DNA of 64,000 nucleotides. It comes from Ancylomarina euxina. GTDB taxonomy: Bacteria > Bacteroidota > Bacteroidia > Bacteroidales > Marinifilaceae. Each line of letters starts with the position of its first letter. The first letter of the stretch is position 1. Of the stretch, positions 7,844-17,036 are shown in pieces. Both the position numbers and the translations under genes were made by a program. The stretch lies in the NCBI RefSeq assembly GCF_003863355.1, contig NZ_QQWG01000005.1, positions 147,959-211,958 on the forward strand, given 5' to 3'. The notes beneath the pieces were generated by a model, which ran no database searches, was not told the DNA's origin, and was given only the letters and a program-made list of their open reading frames with translations.

Positions 7844-9154
7844 TTAATTGTCGATTCTTCTAATTTTGGCTCCAATTGCATTTAGTCTAAGATCTATATT
7901 TTCGTACCCTCTATCTATTTGATCAATATTTTGAATGGTACTCGTTCCTTCAGCCGATAGGGCGGCAATTAAAAGAGAAACCCCAGCTCGAATATCAGGT
8001 GAAACCATTTTGGTTGCTCTAAGTTGTGATTCTTGATTAAGACCAATAACAGTTGCTCTATGAGGATCGCATAGAATAATTTGTGCACCCATATCTATCA
8101 ATTTATCCGTGAAGAAAAGGCGGGATTCAAACATTTTTTGATGAATTAGTACGCTTCCTTTTGCTTGAGTAGCAACAACCAGGATAATACTTATAAGATC
8201 TGGAGTTAATCCAGGCCATGGAGCATCAGAAATGGTAAGGATGGAACCATCCATAAAATTCTCTATCGTATAACTCTCCTGCTTTGGGATGTAAATATCG
8301 TCACCAATAATCTCGAGTTTAATCCCCAATTTTTTGAATGTATCTGGAATAACACCTAGTTCTTTATAGGCAACATTTTTTATGGTAATTTCAGATTTCG
8401 TCATAGCTGCTAAGCCAATGAAACTACCAATCTCAATCATATCAGGAAGAATTCTGTGCTCACAACCCGATAGGCTTTTAACACCTTCGACATAAAGTAA
8501 GTTGGAGCCTATTCCTGTGATTTTTGCTCCCATAGAATTCAACATCTTGCATAATTGTTGAATGTAAGGCTCACAGGCAGCATTGTAAATTGTAGTGGTC
8601 CCTTCAGCAAGCACAGCAGCCATAATTATATTAGCTGTACCAGTAACTGATGCTTCATCAAGCAACATATAAGTTCCTTTCAGCCGTGGAGCTTCCAGAC
8701 GGTAAAATTTATCACCTTGCTTATATTTGAAATCAGCACCTAGTTTTTGAAAACCGATGAAGTGTGTGTCGAGTCTACGACGCCCAATTTTGTCACCACC
8801 TGGCTTTGGAATGTATGCTTTCCCGAAACGAGCCAATAGTGGACCAATAATCATAATAGAACCACGAAGAGACGAGCCTTTTTTAGCAAATTCATCCGAA
8901 TTTAAATATTCCAGATTAATTTCTTTGGCCTCGAAACAATAAGTGTTCTTTGTCTCCTGAGTCACACTAACACCAAGTGATGCAAGTAACTCAATCAGAC
9001 GGTTAACATCAAGTATGTTTGGTATATTGTGAATTCTGATTTTCTCGGATGTTAGGAGAGTAGCGCATAAGATTTGTAAAGCCTCATTTTTTGCTCCTTG
9101 CGGGTGCAGTTCTCCCTTTAGTGTTGTGCCACCAGTTATTTCGAATGTGCTCAT
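7844..9154 (-). CDS. murA: UDP-N-acetylglucosamine 1-carboxyvinyltransferase (MurA)
   Basis: First committed step of peptidoglycan synthesis: transfer of enolpyruvate from PEP to UDP-GlcNAc in the cytoplasm. The 436-residue length and the EPSP-synthase fold motifs fit. The flexible-loop residue that is Cys115 in E. coli is Asp here (PGGDKIGRRRLDTH, D121). MurA enzymes with Asp at this position, as in Mycobacterium tuberculosis and Chlamydia, are active but not alkylated by fosfomycin, so intrinsic resistance is predicted. The DUF4290 gene lies upstream on the same strand, with a terminator between them, so murA probably also has its own promoter. Confidence 0.95.
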   Translation of the reverse strand: MSTFEITGGTTLKGELHPQGAKNEALQILCATLLTSEKIRIHNIPNILDVNRLIELLASLGVSVTQETKNTYCFEAKEINLEYLNSDEFAKKGSSLRGSIMIIGPLLARFGKAYIPKPGGDKIGRRRLDTHFIGFQKLGADFKYKQGDKFYRLEAPRLKGTYMLLDEASVTGTANIIMAAVLAEGTTTIYNAACEPYIQQLCKMLNSMGAKITGIGSNLLYVEGVKSLSGCEHRILPDMIEIGSFIGLAAMTKSEITIKNVAYKELGVIPDTFKKLGIKLEIIGDDIYIPKQESYTIENFMDGSILTISDAPWPGLTPDLISIILVVATQAKGSVLIHQKMFESRLFFTDKLIDMGAQIILCDPHRATVIGLNQESQLRATKMVSPDIRAGVSLLIAALSAEGTSTIQNIDQIDRGYENIDLRLNAIGAKIRRIDN

Positions 9155-9329
9155 TTATTTGGTCATTAGGTATTATGATGGAATGATTTGGCAAATATTT
9201 AGATTATCTGTTTTTGAATTAAAATGAATCAGTGACATGAATCGTAATATTTAAAATTCTAGCTTAAAGATAATGAAAAGGACTTTTAATAATCAGTAAA
9301 TTTAGAAAAGATGAATTTCAAATTAGACA

Positions 9330-9356
9330 CAAAAAAACCGGAATTTATCCGGTTTA
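9330..9356 (-). terminator. Terminator after the DUF4290 gene
   Basis: An 8-bp stem AAACCGGA/TCCGGTTT (9335-9342 and 9348-9355) with loop AATTTA-like, followed on the minus strand by T residues. Confidence 0.85.
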
Positions 9357-9380
9357 AATATGCTTTAAATTTCAATAAGA

Positions 9381-9992
9381 TTATTTTTTCTTAGTGAACT
9401 TTCGAGGTTCATTTTTGTGGAAAGTTTTTTTCTTACTCTGAAAATCTTTGTCGTGAGTTTCTCTTAGTCTTAAGTTTTCAGGAATCGTTAACTTTCCTCC
9501 GGATAAGGCTGTGATATCTTTGAATATTTTTTCATCGGTAACACCATCTTTATTCCAATTTGTATACGATTTTTTCATATGATTGGCAATCATAGAGATT
9601 AAAGCTGATTGTTCTTTTTGATCATCAATCTCAATTGCTTTCTTAATCATAGATTCAATAATTTTCCCGTAATGACGAAATTTGATTCTATGATTATTGT
9701 ATGGAAGAACGTCTGGCTTCTCAGCTAATTTTTCTTTCGTAGGTAATTCGTATGGTGAATCGATATCGAATTCGAAATCTGTCATGATAGCTAAATGGTC
9801 CCAAAGTTTGTGTCTGAAATCACTAACGTCTCTAAGGTGAGGATACATGTTACCCATGATTGAAATAATAGTTTTTGCAGCCTTATTTCTTTCGTCTCTA
9901 TCCTCAATTTTCATGGCAAAATCAACCATCATTTGAACGTTTCTGCCATATTCAGGGAGTAATAATTTTACCCTATTCGAATTATAATCCAT
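9381..9992 (-). CDS. DUF4290 family protein
   Basis: A 203-residue protein of unknown function with no signal peptide or membrane segment. It is helical and charged (YGRNVQMMVDFAM near residue 20; NNHRIKFRHYGKIIESMIKKA near residue 100, which looks like an internal repeat of the N-terminal motif), and ends in a basic tail rich in K. DUF4290 is restricted to Bacteroidota and usually lies just upstream of murA, as here, suggesting an unproven link to envelope growth. Start and length fit the family. Confidence 0.75.
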   Translation of the reverse strand: MDYNSNRVKLLLPEYGRNVQMMVDFAMKIEDRDERNKAAKTIISIMGNMYPHLRDVSDFRHKLWDHLAIMTDFEFDIDSPYELPTKEKLAEKPDVLPYNNHRIKFRHYGKIIESMIKKAIEIDDQKEQSALISMIANHMKKSYTNWNKDGVTDEKIFKDITALSGGKLTIPENLRLRETHDKDFQSKKKTFHKNEPRKFTKKK

Positions 9993-10011
9993 TTATTTGT
10001 TGTTGTGTTTT

Positions 10012-10038
10012 AACTGTGATGTTGTCTACAGTTATCAC
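10012..10038 (-). promoter_or_regulatory. Possible alternative stem pair in the DUF4290 leader
   Basis: AACTGT/ACAGTT (10012-10017 and 10028-10033) and GTGAT/ATCAC (10016-10020 and 10034-10038) share bases, so only one stem can form at a time. It lies 20-46 bases upstream of the DUF4290 start. The pairing is visible; any switch function is inference. Confidence 0.3.
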
Positions 10039-10274
10039 TTATTTTGTGGGAAAGCTTGTTGATGTATATTCTACAAGTTTTTTACTTTTATAATCACCCT
10101 AAAATATTATTGATTTTTAGACGTGTTTTTGAAGAACACAATATTACTAAAAAAAACGAAAATAAATCAGTTAATATTTGAGATCTGAGCTTTTTATTAT
10201 CTTACAGTTGAAGTAATAGTCGATAATGAAATTGTAACCGGTATGGTGGGTTTATTCACGGAATCACTTAGAAC

Positions 10275-10314
10275 TCAATGCAAATGTACTGCATTTCTTC
10301 TTTCAATGCAAATG
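10275..10314. repeat. Direct repeat pair TCAATGCAAATG
   Basis: Two exact 12-base copies at 10275-10286 and 10303-10314, 28 bases apart. Between them CATTT (10292-10296) pairs with AAATG of the first copy, giving a small inverted repeat. Function unknown. Confidence 0.6.
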
Positions 10315-10356
10315 GAACACTGATTAGGTGTATAATTACACAATGATAAACACAAA

Positions 10357-12672
10357 TTAAACGATTTTTAACTTGGCAAATTTTAATAGTAATTGTTTCT
10401 GACCGACATTCTGAAAAAATACAGTAGCCTTAATATTGGGTGCTTCTCCCTCCAGATGTAAAACCTTTCCTTTCCCAAATCGTTGGTGTTCTATATGCAT
10501 GCCAGCTTGAATTGTACTTGCATCTGAAGCTGCAAAATGACTATCAGTTTCTGAATGACCAGTAGATCTTAATCTTGGTGTTGACTGAGAAAGCTTGGGG
10601 CGTGCACCCGGCTTTTTCTTTTGTTGGAAACGAGACTCACTTGCCACCCGTTCATGACTGCTATCACTTTCGGATATTCTCGATCCAAAGCCAGAAAACT
10701 CAGGTTCTTGTTCGTAAGAAAAATCGATATATTGAGGATCAATTTCTTTTATAAAACGACTGGGTCGAGGGTAACTCATATCACCCCATTTGTAACGTGC
10801 TTTTGCGAAGGATAAGCTAACTCGATCTTGTGCTCTGGTTAATGCTACATAAAACAATCGGCGCTCTTCTTCTAATTCATGAGTGGATGTTGTAGATAGT
10901 TTGGATGGAAACAAATCCTCTTCCATACCAACCACATAGAGATAAGGAAACTCAAGCCCTTTGGATGAATGGATGGTCATCATGCTTACCTTATTTCTAT
11001 CTTCATCTTTTTCATTATCATGATCGGTTAGTAAAGCGACATCTTCCAAGTAGTTTGCTAGTCTGTTTTCACGATCCTCTTCCAATGCAATTTGGGTGAA
11101 ATCCTGAATGGCATTCAAAAGTTCCTGAATATTCTCATGACGAGAAACACCTTCAGGTGATCTATCGTTATAGAGTTCCTTAATAATTCCTGTTTCAGTA
11201 GAAACTCGACTTGCCAGTTCGAAAGCAGACTCATGTTCAACTTTCATGGCAAAGCCGTTAACTAAATTGGCGAACTTCATCAATTTACTGATTGTTCCAG
11301 CATTTAAACCATACGGGCGCTCATTTAAACCACAAATGATGTTCCACATACTCTGCCCTGTGCTAGTTGCAGCTTCCTGAAGTTTACCAATAGTTGTTGC
11401 ACCAATCCCTCTTTTAGGATAATTGATAACACGTTTGATTGCCTCTTCGTCATTTGGATTGATAGCCATTCTGAAATACGAAAGCAAGTCTTTAATCTCT
11501 TTACGCTGGTAAAAAGAAAGACCGCCATATATTTTATAAGGCAGGTTGAGTTTTCTTAATGACTCCTCAAAAATTCGAGATTGGGCATTGGTACGGTATA
11601 AAATGGCAAAATCTTCAAACTTAAGGCGATTTCGCATTTTAGTCTCAAAAATATCATTGGCAATAATATAACCCTCTTCATGGTCAGTCATTGCCTTAAT
11701 TACTTTTATATTTTCGCCACCTTCTTTTTCAGAGAATGATTCTTTCTTTATCTGTCCTTGATTTTTTTTGATGACGGAGTTAGCCGCATTTACAATAATC
11801 TTTGTAGAACGGTAATTTTGTTCAAGTTTAAATAATTGGTAGTTTGGGTAATCGTTTCTGAAGTTGAGAATGTTTTCAATTTTCGCTCCACGAAACGAGT
11901 AAATACTCTGGGCATCGTCACCCACAACACTCACATTTTTATGTTGTTCTGCTAATCTTTTTACAATTAGATATTGGGAATAGTTGGTATCCTGATACTC
12001 ATCAACCAATATATATCTAAACTTATCTTGATACTTGGCTAAAACCTCTGGTACGTTTTTAAAAAGGATGTTTGTCTGCAAAAGTAGATCGTCAAAATCC
12101 ATAGCATTTGCTTGACGACAACGGTGACTATATCGTTTATATATTTCAGCCGTTAATGGTCTGCGATTTGAGGCATCAATTTCTTGCGCAGCTGAATTTT
12201 GAGAGTACGCCATTGCAGTAACCAGGTTATTTTTTGCAGATGAAATTCGATTAAGAACATCATTGGCTTTATAAACCTTATCATCCAGTTTCATCTCTTT
12301 AATAATACTGCGAAGTAGATTTTTGGAATCTTGAGTATCGTAAATGGTAAAATTTGAATCGAATCCCAAATGTTCCGCTTCGTAGCGTAATATTTTTGCA
12401 AAGGTCGAGTGAAAAGTCCCCATCCATAATGCTTGAGCCTGTTCTGATCCAACAATATGCCCTATACGCTCTTTCATTTCGCGTGCAGCTTTATTGGTGA
12501 AAGTAAGAGCTAATATGGTATATGGGCGTACTCCCTTACTTAACAGATGAGCAATTCGGTAAGTTAATACACGTGTTTTTCCTGATCCAGCACCAGCAAT
12601 TACCAGTGATGGACCTTCTGTTTTTTCAACGGCTTCACGTTGTACAGGGTTTAGGTCATTTAAATAATTCAT
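10357..12672 (-). CDS. UvrD/PcrA-family 3'-5' DNA helicase
   Basis: A 771-residue superfamily 1A helicase. Visible motifs: Q-motif region LNPVQREAV, Walker A GAGSGKT (residues 27-33), motif Ia TFTNKAAREMKER, motif II VDEYQDTN, motif III VGDDAQSIYSFRGA, motif IV region QNYRST, and motif VI VALTRAQ. A ~120-residue C-terminal extension ends in a PcrA-type small domain (QRFGKGKV, then ATVFF) that binds RNA polymerase or RNA in homologues. Roles are nucleotide excision repair, replication restart and conflict resolution. It is divergent from the T9SS cargo gene. Confidence 0.93.
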   Translation of the reverse strand: MNYLNDLNPVQREAVEKTEGPSLVIAGAGSGKTRVLTYRIAHLLSKGVRPYTILALTFTNKAAREMKERIGHIVGSEQAQALWMGTFHSTFAKILRYEAEHLGFDSNFTIYDTQDSKNLLRSIIKEMKLDDKVYKANDVLNRISSAKNNLVTAMAYSQNSAAQEIDASNRRPLTAEIYKRYSHRCRQANAMDFDDLLLQTNILFKNVPEVLAKYQDKFRYILVDEYQDTNYSQYLIVKRLAEQHKNVSVVGDDAQSIYSFRGAKIENILNFRNDYPNYQLFKLEQNYRSTKIIVNAANSVIKKNQGQIKKESFSEKEGGENIKVIKAMTDHEEGYIIANDIFETKMRNRLKFEDFAILYRTNAQSRIFEESLRKLNLPYKIYGGLSFYQRKEIKDLLSYFRMAINPNDEEAIKRVINYPKRGIGATTIGKLQEAATSTGQSMWNIICGLNERPYGLNAGTISKLMKFANLVNGFAMKVEHESAFELASRVSTETGIIKELYNDRSPEGVSRHENIQELLNAIQDFTQIALEEDRENRLANYLEDVALLTDHDNEKDEDRNKVSMMTIHSSKGLEFPYLYVVGMEEDLFPSKLSTTSTHELEEERRLFYVALTRAQDRVSLSFAKARYKWGDMSYPRPSRFIKEIDPQYIDFSYEQEPEFSGFGSRISESDSSHERVASESRFQQKKKPGARPKLSQSTPRLRSTGHSETDSHFAASDASTIQAGMHIEHQRFGKGKVLHLEGEAPNIKATVFFQNVGQKQLLLKFAKLKIV

Positions 12673-12851
12673 ATGCTCTTTACTCTAATTTTCGGTTCCA
12701 AAAATACTAGCCCAAAAGTACAAATTGCAATTTTAGTCGCACAAATTTTTCAGTAAATATCTCAATCAATTTATTATTCTGTAAACATATATCATAAATG
12801 CGACTTAATTTTTTTAATATTGTAAATTAAGTATTGTAAAAATAGAAACAT

Positions 12852-14195
12852 ATGAGACTAATGGTTTTAGCTATTTTAAATAAATTCCGATTATTTTTAG
12901 GCGTTCTTTTCGCCTTAATTTTATGCCAATCAACTTTGTTCGCTCAAATTTCGGCTCCTACCTCAAGTTATAATTCTACTACCCAATACACATCAGGGAC
13001 TCAGGATGAAATTTTTGTTTTCTGTGACGAAGCTGGTGTTGATATGGGAGAATTGAAAGCTGTATCGCATGATGCAATTTCTGGCTGGGATTTTACCTGG
13101 ACAAAATGGGATAGTGGAACTAATACGTTTGGCGCTCCAATTAAAACAGATAATTCTGATGAATCGGTGTTAGGCAATCTCAGTAATGGTTTATATCGTG
13201 TTGTTGTTAACAAAGGAACCGAAACGAGAACTTATCAAGCTTGGGTGATCAATCATCTAAAAAATACGAATCAACCAAGTTTTACAAAAACAGATATGGA
13301 TTGTGTTGGTGTGCATTTTTCGGCATCCTATGTTGCTGCAAAATATCAATACTTTGATTTTCCATCATCAAACTTACTTGAACTTTCAACAACATCAATT
13401 TTTTCGTTTAAGCGAAATGGGATCGAGCTTCAGCGTATTACTTTTGCAGATTACAATGGATCTGGTAAAAGTTTTATAGATGATGAAGCTTTCTTGAATG
13501 TTGCTGACTATACTATGACAGTGATTGATGAATGTGATTTTGAATATCATTCAGATCCGATATCTTCAAAAACATATGCAGTTGATGCAACATTTACTTT
13601 TAACCCTGCTACAGGAGAAGCACCTTTAGAGGTGTCTTTTGAGACTAAGGATGCAAATGCGACAGATTATCGGTGGTTTTTTTATAAGAACTCTAAGGTT
13701 GAGATAGGGGTTGTTCCTCTTCAGGATAGTTTGCTTACAGAGGTTAAGATCGGAGAGAATGAGACTTTTACTTATTTGCATCCGGGTAAATATCTTGTGA
13801 AATTGATTGCAACGAACAACGACGATTCTATGAATTGTATAGATGTGTTTACATCAAGTGAGATTACTGTTGAAGGCTCGATTTTTGAAGTACCCAATGT
13901 GTTTACTCCCAATGGTGATGGCAAGAATGATAAGTTCCACCTGAAATTATATTCTGTGAAATCATACTCGGCGAAAATTTTCAATCGATGGGGACGTTTG
14001 GTCTATGAATTCCAGGAATCAGACGTGTCAACGGGCTTGGCTGACAGAAAAAGTAGTAAGGGCTGGGATGGTAAGATAAATGGAAAACTTGCTGCTCCAG
14101 GAACTTACTTTTATGTGATAGAAGCAGAGGGGCGAGAGGAAGACGGTAAGCATTATACCGAAAAAGGATCGCTGACTTTATTACACGATAAATAA
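12852..14195 (+). CDS. Secreted T9SS type B cargo protein with PKD-like domain
   Basis: A 447-residue protein with a signal peptide (about residues 1-32, ending LFAQ) and two or more beta-sandwich segments. The third is PKD-like (TFTFNPATGEAPLEVSFET, about residues 244-262). It ends in a gliding-motility-associated type B sorting domain: VPNVFTPNGDGKND, then IFNRWGRLVYE, GWDG, and APGTYFYVIEA. It should cross the outer membrane through the type IX system. There is no enzyme motif, so an adhesin or structural role is likely. A second in-frame Met lies three codons after the start. It is monocistronic and ends at a shared terminator. Confidence 0.88.
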   Translation: MRLMVLAILNKFRLFLGVLFALILCQSTLFAQISAPTSSYNSTTQYTSGTQDEIFVFCDEAGVDMGELKAVSHDAISGWDFTWTKWDSGTNTFGAPIKTDNSDESVLGNLSNGLYRVVVNKGTETRTYQAWVINHLKNTNQPSFTKTDMDCVGVHFSASYVAAKYQYFDFPSSNLLELSTTSIFSFKRNGIELQRITFADYNGSGKSFIDDEAFLNVADYTMTVIDECDFEYHSDPISSKTYAVDATFTFNPATGEAPLEVSFETKDANATDYRWFFYKNSKVEIGVVPLQDSLLTEVKIGENETFTYLHPGKYLVKLIATNNDDSMNCIDVFTSSEITVEGSIFEVPNVFTPNGDGKNDKFHLKLYSVKSYSAKIFNRWGRLVYEFQESDVSTGLADRKSSKGWDGKINGKLAAPGTYFYVIEAEGREEDGKHYTEKGSLTLLHDK

Positions 14196-14218
14196 TAAAA
14201 CAAAAAATAATATATAAG

Positions 14219-14252
14219 AAAGCCGACAGACTCATATGAATCTGTCGGCTTT
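14219..14252. terminator. Bidirectional terminator between convergent genes
   Basis: A perfect 12-bp stem AAAGCCGACAGA/TCTGTCGGCTTT (14219-14230 and 14241-14252) with a 10-base loop. It lies between the T9SS cargo gene and the EF-G paralogue, whose stops are 78 bases apart. Confidence 0.85.
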
Positions 14253-14272
14253 GTCTTTGTTAAGATATTTGA

Positions 14273-16429
14273 TTAGGCTTCTGCCATTTCTTCTTCGTAG
14301 GCAGCTAATAATTCTTGCTGAACATCGTTAGGTACTTTCTCGTACTCAGCAAATTTCATCGAGAATTGAGCTCGTCCACCTGTTAAAGAACTAAGTGAAG
14401 TTGAATAGCGATCCATTTCCTTAAGAGGTACTTTGGCTAAGATCTTTTGGAATCCTTTTTCAGCTTCCATACCCATAATCATGGCACGGCGAGTTTGTAA
14501 ATCACTCATCACGTCACCCATTCGGTCTTCAGGAACTAGAATTTCAATATTATAAATGGGTTCCAAAATCTTAGGTGCCGCATTTTTAAAGGCTTCACTA
14601 AAAGCATGACGCCCAGCAAGCCTGAAAGAAATTTCATTTGAGTCTACTGCATGCATTTTACCATCGTATACCGAAACACGGATGTCACGTGCATAAGAGC
14701 CGGTTAAAGGACCTTCGTCCATCTTTTCCATAACACCCTTCATAATTGCAGGAAGAAAGCGTGTGTCGATTACACCACCAACTATGCAGTTACAGAAAAC
14801 TAGTTTTCCACCCCAAGGAAGATCGACCGTTTCTGTTCCTCTTAGATTGACTTTGAATTCTTTACCATCAACTTTAAATGATGTAGGATCTGGAATTCCT
14901 TCATAATACGGCTCAATAATTAAGGATACTTCACCAAATTGCCCTGAACCGCCTGATTGTTTTTTATGACGGTAGTTGGCTGCAGCTTGTTTCGTGATGG
15001 TTTCGCGATAAGGAATTTTTGGAGATTTAAATTCAATTTCCATCTTATCGTTGTGCTTCAAGCGCCATTTAAGAGTGTTCAGGTGGAACTCACCCTGACC
15101 ATGAAGAAGTATTTGTTTAAGTTCTTTCGAGTATTCAATTAATATGGTTGGATCTTCTTCGTGCATGCGATGAAGCAATTCACCCAAACGTTCATCATTT
15201 GATTCGTCAAGCGCATTAACAGCAGTTCTGTATTTTGGTTCTGGGAAATCAATATCCTTGTATTTAAAATCACAATTTTTACAGTTTAGGGTATGATTGT
15301 TCTTTGTATTCTTAAGTTTTACGGTAGCTCCAATATCACCAGCAACAAGTTCAGAAACTTTCTCACGGTGACGACCTGCAACAGCATAAAGTTGTGAAAG
15401 GCGTTCCTTGGTGCCGTTATTGATATTTGTTAAATCGTCACCTTCCTTAATTTTACCCGAAATCACTTTAAAATAGTTGACCTCACCAATGTGTGGTTCA
15501 ATAGATGTTTTGAATACGAATAATGAAGTTGGAGCATTGGTATCACATTTTGCTTCTCGTCCACTTACCGTTGGAATAGCAGGCATCTCTGTAACGAAAG
15601 GAACGATGTTTCCGATAAATTCCATTAGTCGACGAACACCCATATCTTTCTTTGCAGAAATGCAGAAAACAGGATAAAGATCGCATGCAATCATTCCTTT
15701 CTTCATTCCTTCTCTCATCTCATCTTCAGTCAATGATCCTTTATCAAAATAAAGTTCCATTAAAGCTTCGTCGTTTTCTGCAGCAGCTTCTACAAGTTCG
15801 TTATGAAGTTCGTTTGCTTTTTCAGTTTCTGAATCAGGAATATCAAGTATTTCTGGTTTGCCTCCATCTGGACCCCACTTGTACATTTTCATTTTCAACA
15901 CATCAACAACAGCATCAAAACCAAGGCCGGCATTTACTGGATATTGAACAATAGCGATTTTGTTTCCAAAACTCACTTTTGCAGATTCGATGCATTGTTC
16001 AAAATTAGCTTTCTCATGATCAAGATGGTTGATAACAAAAATCAAAGGTTTATTCCTCTTGGTCGCTCTACGACCAACGATCTCGGTTCCTACTTCAATA
16101 CCATGTTGTGCATTGATTAGCATCAAACCAGTGTCGACCACATTTAAAGCTGATATAACACCACCAGAAAAATCGTCGGCACCAGGCGTGTCGATGAAAT
16201 TGATTTTTTTACCTAACCACTCTGTATACAAAACAGTAGAGAAAACAGAATTACCATGTTCATGCTCTACCGGATTATAATCAGAAACGGTGTTATTATC
16301 ATCCACGTTTCCGCGTCTGCTAATAACACCGCCTTCGAATAACATTGCCTCGGCAAGGGTGGTTTTACCCGAGCCGGCATTGCCAATGAGAGCGATGTTC
16401 TTAATTTCATTAGATTGATAAACTTTCAT
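14273..16429 (-). CDS. EF-G paralogue lacking the catalytic histidine (EF-G2-like)
   Basis: A 718-residue five-domain EF-G-like protein. The start is set at the ATG at 16429 (MKVYQSNEIKN); upstream in-frame codons do not resemble the family. The P-loop GNAGSGKT (16-23) is intact. Switch II reads DTPGADDF (80-87) where true EF-G has DTPGHVDF, so the catalytic His is Ala84. The switch I signature RGITI is replaced by HGNSV, and G4 NKxD is NHLD. Compare fusA at 20012-22126, which keeps all three. A Bacteroides EF-G paralogue (EF-G2) is reported to translocate without hydrolysing GTP and to support starvation survival; equivalence here is inference. It is transcribed alone. Confidence 0.9.
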   Translation of the reverse strand: MKVYQSNEIKNIALIGNAGSGKTTLAEAMLFEGGVISRRGNVDDNNTVSDYNPVEHEHGNSVFSTVLYTEWLGKKINFIDTPGADDFSGGVISALNVVDTGLMLINAQHGIEVGTEIVGRRATKRNKPLIFVINHLDHEKANFEQCIESAKVSFGNKIAIVQYPVNAGLGFDAVVDVLKMKMYKWGPDGGKPEILDIPDSETEKANELHNELVEAAAENDEALMELYFDKGSLTEDEMREGMKKGMIACDLYPVFCISAKKDMGVRRLMEFIGNIVPFVTEMPAIPTVSGREAKCDTNAPTSLFVFKTSIEPHIGEVNYFKVISGKIKEGDDLTNINNGTKERLSQLYAVAGRHREKVSELVAGDIGATVKLKNTKNNHTLNCKNCDFKYKDIDFPEPKYRTAVNALDESNDERLGELLHRMHEEDPTILIEYSKELKQILLHGQGEFHLNTLKWRLKHNDKMEIEFKSPKIPYRETITKQAAANYRHKKQSGGSGQFGEVSLIIEPYYEGIPDPTSFKVDGKEFKVNLRGTETVDLPWGGKLVFCNCIVGGVIDTRFLPAIMKGVMEKMDEGPLTGSYARDIRVSVYDGKMHAVDSNEISFRLAGRHAFSEAFKNAAPKILEPIYNIEILVPEDRMGDVMSDLQTRRAMIMGMEAEKGFQKILAKVPLKEMDRYSTSLSSLTGGRAQFSMKFAEYEKVPNDVQQELLAAYEEEMAEA

Positions 16430-16652
16430 ACTCGAAATTTTTATTGGGTTAAGAAATATTTCGATCAGCAAACTAGGGTAAATTTGCCTTTCTGAACTTA
16501 TGGGTCTACCAAATTAGCGAACTTTTTTTTCAATTCCAATAGCTGATGGTGAGATGTTTAGTTTGTGTTTGGATTGTTGTTTTGGCCAATAAGAGCCTAT
16601 CATTAGTCTTTAATGATACTATTAAAAATAGTGTTTGTAATTTGTTTTTATT

Positions 16653-17021
16653 CTAATCTGTTGTCAGAGACAATTGTATTTTCTTTATTAAGCTGTTTCT
16701 TTTTAAGTCGAAGGATCTACTTACATCTTCGGCTCTGTTAAGACATTTTAGAGCTTTAAAGAATAGAGTTTTGGCTTTATCATGATTTCCTAATTTCTGA
16801 TTTATGTCGGCTTCTTGTTTGAGAAGACTTCCATACAAATCGAGTTTGATAGAACTACTTTCACTTTCGATATGAATTCTGTCCAAATGTTCCGAATAGC
16901 AGTCATTCAATGTTTCCAGAGCTTGGGAGTAAGAGCCCTGTTCTTTAAAACCCATCATTTTGGCAACAGCTTTACCCGCTGCTTCTATAAGCTGAAGGAT
17001 GTAGTCTTTGTTTTGAATCAT
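16653..17021 (-). CDS. Small helical protein, DUF6483-like
   Basis: A 122-residue protein with no signal or membrane segment. The N-terminus (NKDYILQLIEAAGKAVAKMMG) resembles DUF6483 proteins. The remainder looks like two to three TPR-type helical pairs (YSQALETLNDCY; LGNHDKAKTLFFKALKCLNRA). Function unknown. It lies 15 bases after the end of the decayed CPBP gene. Two small hairpins (16598-16618 and 16618-16632) follow its stop, without a T run on the minus strand. Confidence 0.6.
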   Translation of the reverse strand: MIQNKDYILQLIEAAGKAVAKMMGFKEQGSYSQALETLNDCYSEHLDRIHIESESSSIKLDLYGSLLKQEADINQKLGNHDKAKTLFFKALKCLNRAEDVSRSFDLKRNSLIKKIQLSLTTD

Positions 17022-17036
17022 ATTTTCTGAATTGTT

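Larger units (their letters stand above)
9993..10356. other. Intergenic region between the helicase and DUF4290 genes
   Basis: This 364-base AT-rich interval carries the DUF4290 leader and the 3' flank of the helicase gene. It contains two mutually exclusive short stems near 10012-10038 and a pair of 12-base direct repeats at 10275-10314. No coding frame of convincing composition, tRNA or obvious T-tailed terminator for the helicase was found. Confidence 0.6.

Noticed and set aside
12734..12805. AGTCGCA/TGCGACT inverted repeat between the helicase and T9SS genes
   Set aside because: The 7-base arms are 57 bases apart in AT-rich sequence, which is likely by chance; nothing else supports a function.
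16430..16471. Upstream in-frame start for the EF-G paralogue (14 extra residues)
   Set aside because: The extra residues do not resemble the family N-terminus; homologous proteins begin at the MKVYQ-type start.
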